This document shows, piece after piece, positions 7,558 to 13,163 of a stretch of 13,163 nucleotides of DNA (the first letter of the stretch is position 1; every line of letters starts with the position of its first letter). The stretch is from an uncultured Pseudomonadota bacterium (lineage in GTDB: Bacteria > Pseudomonadota > Alphaproteobacteria > RF32 > CAG-239): positions 1 to 13,163 of the forward strand of contig CACXFX010000020.1 of assembly GCA_902767055.1 (NCBI GenBank). Reading direction: 5' to 3'. The notes under the pieces are model-generated. The model was not told the origin of the DNA. It made no database searches and saw nothing but the letters and a program-made list of their open reading frames with translations. The translations under genes and the position numbers were made by a program.

Positions 7558-8388
7558 TTATCTTAAAAGCCAATTTTTAATTTTGTGTTTGATGGTTTTT
7601 GCGGTTTTTTTGGCATAATAGGGGGCATTAAGGCCTAAAAAAGAATCGTTGTCGTGTAAGTGTTTTTCAATCAATGTCGGGTCATAATCGCTGTTTTTTT
7701 TAATTTCGGAATGAAGGCGGAAAAACGGCTCGTGCAAATTTTCTTTGGGCTCTGAGAGCGTTTTGACTCTGATAAAAGGCATGCGATTGAATTTTAACAA
7801 ATGCATGGGATAAGAAAGCTGGTCTTCTTTTTTATAATTTTTGATATAACTGTTGCCCGAAAAGCCGAGTTCGGTTAAAAACGGGGTTAAAATACTCTCG
7901 TAAGTTTTGCTTTTTGAAGTGTTCGGGATAATGTTGTTCCAAAATTCGTGAAATTTCGGGTGTTTTAAAATGTCGTTTTTGAAAACCATAAAATAACTGT
8001 CCAAATGGTAGTTGCTGTGATAATTTTCGGTCAAACCCCAAAAATCATAATCGCGCAATTCCATATAATCAAAAATGTCGCCGATGTTGCTCATCGGGCC
8101 GTAAATGCTGTCATTGCAAATAATCATTTCATCATAAGTCATCAGGGTTTGCCAGCCGATGTGGTTGATTAAAATTTGCCAAGAGCCGAAATCATAGCCC
8201 TTATGCGGTGCAGATGCGGCGTATTTGGTGTAGGGCGTGAGTTTTTGAAGTTCTTTGTCGCTGATTTGCCCGTCCGCAAAATAATAAACATCGCTGAATT
8301 TTGAAAGCTTGCGCGCCAAATAAACAACGTAGTCCTGAATGATATTTTTCTTGTCAAAACCGGCAAACAGACAGATTCTGCGGCTCAT
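7558..8388 (-). CDS. Rhamnan synthesis protein F (RgpF) family glycosyltransferase
   Basis: Predicted cytoplasmic glycosyltransferase of the RgpF family (Pfam PF05045), 276 residues. Motifs that mark the family: KGYDFGSWQ (63-71), CNDSIYGP (91-98), DFWGLT (115-120) and HLDSYFMVF (128-136). The acidic and aromatic residues in these are probably the sugar-nucleotide site. There is no signal peptide; the tail is basic (KTAKTIKHKIKNWLLR) and could sit on the membrane surface. Family members add sugars, notably rhamnose, in cell-wall polysaccharide or O-antigen synthesis. There is no other polysaccharide gene next to it, so it is an isolated copy and the donor and acceptor sugars are unknown. AAGGAG (8395-8400) lies 6 nt before the ATG. 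It is divergent from the phosphodiesterase-like gene across 150 bp that must hold both promoters; I could not pick convincing boxes there. Confidence 0.85.
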   Translation of the reverse strand: MSRRICLFAGFDKKNIIQDYVVYLARKLSKFSDVYYFADGQISDKELQKLTPYTKYAASAPHKGYDFGSWQILINHIGWQTLMTYDEMIICNDSIYGPMSNIGDIFDYMELRDYDFWGLTENYHSNYHLDSYFMVFKNDILKHPKFHEFWNNIIPNTSKSKTYESILTPFLTELGFSGNSYIKNYKKEDQLSYPMHLLKFNRMPFIRVKTLSEPKENLHEPFFRLHSEIKKNSDYDPTLIEKHLHDNDSFLGLNAPYYAKKTAKTIKHKIKNWLLR

Positions 8389-8538
8389 GATGTTCTCCTT
8401 GATAAATGAAATGATGCGGATAAAAATATAACGCTTGGATTTGAGGATTTAAACAGTGGACAACAACTTTTTTTTAAGTGAAAGATATATGCTTTTATTT
8501 TATAAGAAAAGGACGGAAAAATTTTTAAAAGGCAAAAT

Positions 8539-9660
8539 ATGAAAAACGTTTTTGATTTTGATTATAACAAAAGTATTGTATCCGTCAGCGGCTCTATTTT
8601 GAAGCATTTTCATATCAAACCGTTTCACCAAACATTGCCGCTTTTGGATAAAGCGCTTGAGTGTGGGAAAATAAACGTTGTTTTGCTGATTTTGGACGGG
8701 CTCGGCTGTTCTTTGCTAAAAAAAAATTTGCCCGAAGATTCTTTTTTGCGCCAAAATATAAAAGATGAGATTTTTTCTGTTTTTCCGCCGACGACGGCTG
8801 CGGCAACGATTGCGTATCATTCCGGTTTGACGCCGCTTGAAAGCGGGTGGATAGGGTGGATGTGTTATTATCCTCAATATGGGCAAATTATCGAAAATTT
8901 TAACAATGTGGCCTATTACACGGGAAAAACTTTGGATACGCCCGGGCCGTCGAAAACATTGATTAAATTCAAATCAATTTATGAAATGATCGTTCAAAAA
9001 AATAAAGATGTTGACTATTTTAAGATTTTTCCGGATTTTGAGGCGGACGGGTGTCATACATTTGCTCAAATGTGCCGGCGTATTTTGAAGGCAACAAAGA
9101 GCTCCGGGAAGAAAAAAATCATTTCGGCTTATTGGACGGAGCCTGACCATACGACGCATTTAAACGGTGTTTCATCACAAAAAGTCAAAGATGTTTTGAA
9201 AAATATAGACGATGAACTCAAAAATTTAAGCAAAAATTTGAAAGACACAATTTTGATCATTTCAGCCGATCACGGGCTTGTCGATGTTGAGCAAATTTAT
9301 CTTAATGATTATCCGAAGCTTGATCAAATGCTCAAAATGCCGCCTTGTTTGGAGGCGCGTTTTGTGACTTTTTATGTCAAAGACGGAAAAATCGCCGATT
9401 TTAAAAAAGAATTTGAAAAAACTTTCGGCAATGATTTTAAGCTTTATACAAAAGACGAGTTCTTAAAAAGCGGCCTGTTGGGCAGTGGGAAAAAGCATAA
9501 ATGCATCGATACGTCGCTCGGCGATTTTGTTGCGATTTCGACCACCAACAAAAGCTTGCGTTATCGCTTTAAGCTGACAGGGGAGCATTTTAATGCGGCC
9601 GATCATGCCGGCATCAGTGAAGATGAAATGAAAATCCCGTTGATTATTAAAATGTTTTAG
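8539..9660 (+). CDS. Type I phosphodiesterase / nucleotide pyrophosphatase family protein
   Basis: 373-residue member of the alkaline phosphatase superfamily (PF01663-like). Two-metal site residues can be followed in order: LLILDGLG (Asp53), FPPTTAAAT (Thr85/Thr86, likely nucleophile), EPDHTTH (Asp203, His207), SADHG (Asp244, His245), and EHFNAADHAG near the end (His350 or His356). No signal peptide or transmembrane segment is seen, so it is predicted cytoplasmic, unlike many exported members. Family members hydrolyse phosphodiester or pyrophosphate bonds of nucleotides, lipids or phosphonates; the substrate is not determined by the sequence. The ATG at 8539 is preceded by AAAAGG (8527-8532). 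The gene ends in TAG (9658-9660), overlapping by 4 nt the stop of the convergent membrane protein gene. Confidence 0.8.
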   Translation: MKNVFDFDYNKSIVSVSGSILKHFHIKPFHQTLPLLDKALECGKINVVLLILDGLGCSLLKKNLPEDSFLRQNIKDEIFSVFPPTTAAATIAYHSGLTPLESGWIGWMCYYPQYGQIIENFNNVAYYTGKTLDTPGPSKTLIKFKSIYEMIVQKNKDVDYFKIFPDFEADGCHTFAQMCRRILKATKSSGKKKIISAYWTEPDHTTHLNGVSSQKVKDVLKNIDDELKNLSKNLKDTILIISADHGLVDVEQIYLNDYPKLDQMLKMPPCLEARFVTFYVKDGKIADFKKEFEKTFGNDFKLYTKDEFLKSGLLGSGKKHKCIDTSLGDFVAISTTNKSLRYRFKLTGEHFNAADHAGISEDEMKIPLIIKMF

Positions 9661-10193
9661 AAAGTATATAATTCTTCGGCGGCTTTTTGGCAAATCGGAT
9701 AGTAGTAAAAATAGGCACTCGTTAAGGCAAGGGCGGCAACCGGAACAAAGACTTTTTCAAACGGAAAATGCGCGTGTCCGCCGTTTTTCTTCTTCATCCA
9801 TTGATAAAAGTTTGAAGATAAAATCAAGACCAATGCGCCGATAATCACGCTGAACAAAAACGGGTCAAGATAAAAAATAAACCCGACGACTTCGGCATGA
9901 TAGCTGAGTTTTCCGAGGTACATGAAGCCGATCATTGCGACCGATAAAACAATCAAAATCGTATCACGATATGCAAAATGCCAGTTCTTTTTATCAAACC
10001 ATTTGATGGTCCAAAAGCCGAGCAAAACCAAAAATGCGCCTGCCCAAACGCCGACCACGCTGTCATCAACGCCTAAATGACGCGCGATTTCAAGTGAAGC
10101 GCCGACCGCAATGGTGCATACCGCGCATGCCGGATTGGCCAGTGTCGATTTGGCGGCAAAAAAAGCAAAAAGCAAAGCAAGTGAAAACAACAT
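9657..10193 (-). CDS. Small membrane protein with N-terminal CxxC motif, unknown function
   Basis: 178 residues from the chosen start. A hydrophobic N-terminus (1-19, signal peptide or anchor) is followed by NPACAVCTIAVGASLEIARH with Cys23 and Cys26. Four further predicted membrane segments lie at about 44-65, 77-94, 111-129 and 148-165. A third cysteine (Cys168) is near the C-terminus. The CxxC-T-x-A-x-GA followed by a GVDD/GxW stretch recalls a conserved uncharacterised bacterial membrane protein family that I know only as hypothetical. A redox or metal-binding role is possible but not shown. An upstream in-frame TTG at 10223 would add ten residues, but AAGGA (10203-10207) lies 9 nt before the ATG at 10193, which also gives a cleaner signal sequence. 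It is convergent with the phosphodiesterase gene. Confidence 0.75.
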   Translation of the reverse strand: MLFSLALLFAFFAAKSTLANPACAVCTIAVGASLEIARHLGVDDSVVGVWAGAFLVLLGFWTIKWFDKKNWHFAYRDTILIVLSVAMIGFMYLGKLSYHAEVVGFIFYLDPFLFSVIIGALVLILSSNFYQWMKKKNGGHAHFPFEKVFVPVAALALTSAYFYYYPICQKAAEELYTF

Positions 10194-10202
10194 TGATTTT
10201 TT

Positions 10203-10207
10203 TCCTT
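10203..10207 (-). promoter_or_regulatory. Ribosome binding site deciding the membrane protein start
   Basis: AAGGA on the minus strand, 9 nt before the ATG at 10193. It falls inside the extension that a TTG start at 10223 would imply, which argues against that start. Confidence 0.55.
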
Positions 10208-10326
10208 TTTTATCATTAATCAATCTGTCATTTATTTAATCAGAATTTTCTTTTAAATCAATATTTTTTATCAAATGTGCAAAGAATATTATTTTTTTTC
10301 AAAAGCAAAATAAAAAATTTATTTTA

Positions 10327-10366
10327 ATTGCTTTTTTACTTATTGAAGTGTATCTTCAAAAGCAAT
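10327..10366 (+). promoter_or_regulatory. Possible promoter overlapping an inverted repeat
   Basis: TTGCTT (10328-10333) and TATCTT (10351-10356) are spaced by 17 nt, which would start transcription near 10363, about 28 nt before the exported protein gene. The same bases form an inverted repeat: ATTGCTTTT (10327-10335) with AAAAGCAAT (10358-10366), and inside it TTGAAG (10343-10348) with CTTCAA (10354-10359). The repeat could be an operator or a chance product of AT-rich DNA. Confidence 0.35.
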
Positions 10367-10377
10367 GAAAATCATTT

Positions 10378-10382
10378 AAGGA
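10378..10382 (+). promoter_or_regulatory. Ribosome binding site deciding the exported protein start
   Basis: AAGGA, 8 nt before the ATG at 10391. An in-frame ATG at 10382 overlaps this site and so is unlikely to be the initiator. Confidence 0.55.
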
Positions 10383-10390
10383 TGAAAAAA

Positions 10391-10921
10391 ATGAAAAAAA
10401 TTGTTTTAAGTTTAACGGCTTTGTTTTTGGCTTTTAATGTTGATGCGGCCGAGCCGACTTATATTGAAGAAGTGCAATCTTTGGGTTATGTGTCGGGGCA
10501 GGGGCTTGCCTGTGAAGCTTCAAAATACGATACTTTTGAGATGCTTGCCCGTGCGATAATGGTGAGCAAAGCAAAGTCCGATGCCATGCAGGAAGAAGGT
10601 ATGCGTGCTTATAATGAAGCCAAGGCTGAAGCTTTTATCTCAAAAATCAAAGATAATATGGCAGATTGTTCCTCGATTGCGGCGGCTTTTGACAATCAAA
10701 AAATTTTTAAGGCGGTGCTGTACGGCGACGGGACAATCAAAATGCCGGACGGAAAAATGGTCACGCCGCGTAATGCTTATGACCCGACGCTTGTTTATCA
10801 AAAAGATAGAGCGGCGCGTGAAAAAATGATTGAAAAATACAAACAGGCGCATGATCAAATCTTGAATGATCCGAAGTATAAAAAAGCGCTTCGCGAGCGT
10901 CAGGTCAAAGACGGATTTTAA
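10391..10921 (+). CDS. Exported protein of unknown function
   Basis: 176 residues from the chosen ATG. A signal peptide is clear (MKKIVLSLTALFLAFNVDA, cut near residue 19 or 20), giving a mature soluble protein of about 157 residues. The mature part is mostly helical in character, with an alanine/lysine/glutamate-rich middle (50-92), two cysteines that could form a disulfide (Cys41 in GLACEASKYD and Cys93 in ADCSS), a short GDGTIKMPDGKMV segment (112-124), and a highly charged C-terminus. I recognise no domain. Longer in-frame starts upstream would hide the signal peptide behind a 21-residue extension and are rejected. It is followed after 25 nt by ettA and may be co-transcribed with it. Confidence 0.7.
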   Translation: MKKIVLSLTALFLAFNVDAAEPTYIEEVQSLGYVSGQGLACEASKYDTFEMLARAIMVSKAKSDAMQEEGMRAYNEAKAEAFISKIKDNMADCSSIAAAFDNQKIFKAVLYGDGTIKMPDGKMVTPRNAYDPTLVYQKDRAAREKMIEKYKQAHDQILNDPKYKKALRERQVKDGF

Positions 10922-10946
10922 TATTTTAATTTAAGGAAAAAAGGCA

Positions 10947-12626
10947 ATGCCATCTTATCAATATGTTTTTGTTATGCAAAATTTAAGCAAGGTTTTTCCG
11001 GGCGGAAAAGAGCTGTTTAAGGGAATTACTTTGTCGTTTTTACCGGGGGCAAAAATCGGTGTTCTGGGTGTTAACGGTGCCGGTAAATCAACGCTTTTGA
11101 AAATTATGGCAGGTGTGGATAAAGAATTTGGCGGCGAAGCTTGGGCGGCCGACGGCGTGAAGGTCGGTTATCTTGAGCAAGAGCCGAAACTCGATGTGAA
11201 CAAAACCGTGATGGAAAATGTCATGGACGGGGTCGGGCAAGTCAGAGATTTGTTAAAAGAATTTGAGGAAATTTCACTTAAATTTTCTGAGCCGATGTCA
11301 GATGATGAGATGAATGCTTTAATCGAAAAGCAGGCTGAATTATCGGAAAAAATCGATGCGTGTAACGGTTGGGATTTGGAACGCAATGTCGAAATTGCGA
11401 TGGATGCTTTAAGGTGCCCCGATAAAGACGGCGATGTGACCAAGCTCTCGGGTGGTGAAAAAAGGCGTGTGGCGCTCTGCCGGCTTTTGCTTTCAAAGCC
11501 TGATTTGCTTCTTTTAGATGAGCCGACAAACCATTTGGATGCGGAATCGGTCGCTTGGCTTGAACAGCATTTGAAAGATTATAAGGGCACGGTTGTGATG
11601 GTTACGCACGACCGCTATTTCTTAGATAATGTGACGGGCTGGATTTTAGAGCTTGACCGCGGACAAGGTATCCCCTATGAGGGTAATTATTCTTCATGGC
11701 TTGAGCAAAAGCAAAAACGTCTTGAGCAGGAGGCCAAAGAAGAATCGGCGCGTCAGCGTGTGCTTGCCAACGAATTGGAATGGATCCAAAAAAATCCTAA
11801 AGCGCGACAGGCAAAATCAAAGGCACGTATCAATGCTTATGACGAATTGTTGCAGCAATCGGTTAAAGATAAAATCACCCATGCTTATATTAATATTCCG
11901 ATGACCGAAAGGCTTGGGGATTTGGTCATTGAGGCGAAAAATATCAGTAAATCCTTTGGTAACAGAGTTTTAATCGATAACTTATCTTTTAAGATTCCGA
12001 AGGGGGCGATTGTCGGTATTATCGGCCCGAACGGTGCCGGCAAAACGACTTTGTTTAAGATGATCACAGGCTCTGAAAAACCGGATTCGGGTGAAATCAG
12101 AATCGGTGATACCGTCGATTTGGGCTATGTTGATCAGACACGCGACGAATTGTCAGCCGACAAGACTGTTTGGGAGGAAATTTCGGACGGTTTGGATATG
12201 ATGATTTTGGGCAAAAAGCAAATGCCGTCGCGCGCGTATGTCAGGCAGTTTAATTTTAAGGGTTCGGATCAGCAAAAGAAAGTCGGGCAGCTTTCGGGCG
12301 GTGAACGCAATCGTGTGCATTTGGCCAAAATGCTCAAAAAAGGTGCGAATGTGATTTTGCTCGATGAGCCGACAAATGATTTGGATGTTGATACGCTTCG
12401 TTCACTTGAAGAAGGGATTATGGCCTATCCGGGGTGCGTTTTGGTCACCTCGCACGACAGATGGTTTTTAGACCGTTTGGCAACGCATATTCTTGCCTAT
12501 GAAGATGAGGGTCACGTTGAGTGGTTTGAAGGCAATTTTGAAGAATACGAAAAAGATAAACGCCGCCGTTTGGGCGATGATGCCGTCAAACCGCACCGCT
12601 TAAAATACAAAAAGCTCGAGAGATAA
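10947..12626 (+). CDS. ettA: Energy-dependent translational throttle protein EttA (ABC-F ATPase)
   Basis: Soluble ABC-F protein that binds the ribosomal E site and gates entry into elongation according to ATP/ADP level. 559 residues, close to E. coli EttA (555), and collinear with it along the whole length. First ATPase domain: Walker [10 protein letters not shown] (41-49), signature LSGGE (167-171), Walker B LLLLDEP (187-193), switch His221. The arm insertion typical of EttA lies at about 95-140. The interdomain linker (about 245-315) is rich in charged residues and contains [19 protein letters not shown]. Second domain: Walker [10 protein letters not shown] (360-368), signature LSGGE (449-453), Walker B with Asp473-Glu474, switch His503. 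There is no transmembrane domain. AAGGA (10933-10937) lies 9 nt before the ATG. The stop is one nucleotide before the amidase start, so the two are probably co-transcribed. Confidence 0.96.
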   Translation: MPSYQYVFVMQNLSKVFPGGKELFKGITLSFLPGAKIGVLGVNGAGKSTLLKIMAGVDKEFGGEAWAADGVKVGYLEQEPKLDVNKTVMENVMDGVGQVRDLLKEFEEISLKFSEPMSDDEMNALIEKQAELSEKIDACNGWDLERNVEIAMDALRCPDKDGDVTKLSGGEKRRVALCRLLLSKPDLLLLDEPTNHLDAESVAWLEQHLKDYKGTVVMVTHDRYFLDNVTGWILELDRGQGIPYEGNYSSWLEQKQKRLEQEAKEESARQRVLANELEWIQKNPKARQAKSKARINAYDELLQQSVKDKITHAYINIPMTERLGDLVIEAKNISKSFGNRVLIDNLSFKIPKGAIVGIIGPNGAGKTTLFKMITGSEKPDSGEIRIGDTVDLGYVDQTRDELSADKTVWEEISDGLDMMILGKKQMPSRAYVRQFNFKGSDQQKKVGQLSGGERNRVHLAKMLKKGANVILLDEPTNDLDVDTLRSLEEGIMAYPGCVLVTSHDRWFLDRLATHILAYEDEGHVEWFEGNFEEYEKDKRRRLGDDAVKPHRLKYKKLER

Positions 12627-12627
12627 A

Positions 12628-13163
12628 ATGCGTCAAATCGATTTGCCTTATTTTGATGAGCGAAATGCCAAGATTGATATGATTGTAATCCATTGTTTGG
12701 CCCACGATGTTAAAGGGGCAATCGAAAGTTTTCATTTGCATCAGGTAAGCAGCCATTATTTGATTGATGAAAATGGTAAAATTTACCAATTTGTTGATGA
12801 TGACAAACGCGCATGGCATGCGGGAAAAAGCTTTTGGCAGAGAAAAGAAAATCTCAATCACAATTCCATCGGTATTGAGCTTTGTTCAAAAAGTTTTGGG
12901 CAGGAGGCTTATCCGCCGGCTCAGATTTCGGCGCTGATTCGTTTGTGTCAGCGGTTAAAACGCAAATATCACATTAAAAAAGAGCGGATTTTAGGGCATT
13001 CGGACATTGCGCCGACCCGAAAAGCCGATCCGGGAAAGGCTTTTCCTTGGCGCTATTTGGCTCGGCACGGATTGGGCGTTTGGTATGACTTAAAAAATGC
13101 CTCGAAAGTCGAAGAAAATGATGAAAAAGCACTTTTAGAAGCAATTGGTTATGATGTTTCTGA
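12628..13163 (+). CDS. N-acetylmuramoyl-L-alanine amidase, AmpD/AmiD type (C-terminus beyond window)
   Basis: Zinc amidase that cuts the bond between N-acetylmuramic acid and L-alanine in peptidoglycan or its fragments. 178 codons are visible and the frame is open at the right edge. Amidase_2 motifs: MIVIHCLAH (zinc ligand His22), SSHYLIDENGKIYQFVDD, AWHAGKSFW, NSIGIELC (catalytic Glu84), and ILGHSDIAPTRKADPGKAFP (His124, Lys132, Asp134). The His-to-Asp spacing of 10 matches AmpD. There is no signal peptide, which points to a cytoplasmic recycling enzyme like AmpD. However, the tail entering at about 165-178 (LLEAIGYDVS) looks like the start of the C-terminal peptidoglycan-binding-like domain seen in AmiD-type alphaproteobacterial proteins. 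The start follows the ettA stop by 1 nt, with only a weak GAGAG (12618-12622) upstream, suggesting translational coupling. Confidence 0.9.
   Translation, partial: MRQIDLPYFDERNAKIDMIVIHCLAHDVKGAIESFHLHQVSSHYLIDENGKIYQFVDDDKRAWHAGKSFWQRKENLNHNSIGIELCSKSFGQEAYPPAQISALIRLCQRLKRKYHIKKERILGHSDIAPTRKADPGKAFPWRYLARHGLGVWYDLKNASKVEENDEKALLEAIGYDVS

Noticed and set aside
8389..8538. Specific promoter boxes in the divergent 150-bp region
   Set aside because: Several AT-rich hexamers are present but none had an acceptable pair at 16-18 nt spacing on either strand; not called.
10194..10223. TTG-initiated extension of the CxxC membrane protein
   Set aside because: The AAGGA ribosome binding site falls inside the extension, and the extension would bury the signal segment behind a lysine-rich stretch.
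10328..10390. 21-residue N-terminal extension of the exported protein
   Set aside because: It starts at TTG, has no ribosome binding site, and overlaps the likely promoter; the ATG at 10391 gives a textbook signal peptide.
12586..12861. 91-codon open frame on the minus strand over the ettA-amidase junction
   Set aside because: It is antisense to two well-supported genes and shows no domain features.

Overview
The window looks like chromosomal DNA of a Gram-negative bacterium with modest GC content. The best inference is a host- or gut-associated alphaproteobacterium. Support comes from a complete tripartite RND efflux operon, an AmpD-type amidase and EttA (all Gram-negative features), a secreted BspA-type leucine-rich-repeat protein of the kind common in gut bacteria, a Chlamydia-like pyruvoyl arginine decarboxylase, and dispersed palindromic intergenic repeats. 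The taxonomic placement rests on gene content only and is tentative.

Positions 1-8388 are transcribed leftward. In order of transcription: an RgpF-type glycosyltransferase gene (7558-8388); an intergenic stretch with a repeat element and a likely promoter; a three-gene efflux operon (membrane fusion protein 6142-7266, RND pump 3011-6136, outer membrane lipoprotein 1627-3018); a 405-bp gene-free stretch that appears to encode a structured RNA of about 250 nt with its own promoter and terminator, followed by a palindromic repeat; a secreted LRR protein (328-1221); and the start of an arginine decarboxylase gene (1-237) cut by the window edge.

From 8539 the direction mostly switches. A type I phosphodiesterase/pyrophosphatase-like gene (8539-9660, plus) meets a small membrane protein gene (9657-10193, minus) tail to tail with a 4-nt overlap. 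Then, on the plus strand, comes a probable transcription unit: a small exported protein of unknown function (10391-10921), the ABC-F translation factor ettA (10947-12626) and an N-acetylmuramoyl-L-alanine amidase (12628 to the right edge).

The efflux genes work as one envelope-spanning pump. The decarboxylase consumes arginine to make agmatine. EttA acts on the ribosome and the amidase on peptidoglycan. The item most likely to be undescribed is the candidate RNA at about 1334-1580. It has a long-range closing helix, four internal hairpins, a possible loop-loop pseudoknot and an alternative pairing that would disrupt its own terminator. I do not recognise it as any standard RNA family.
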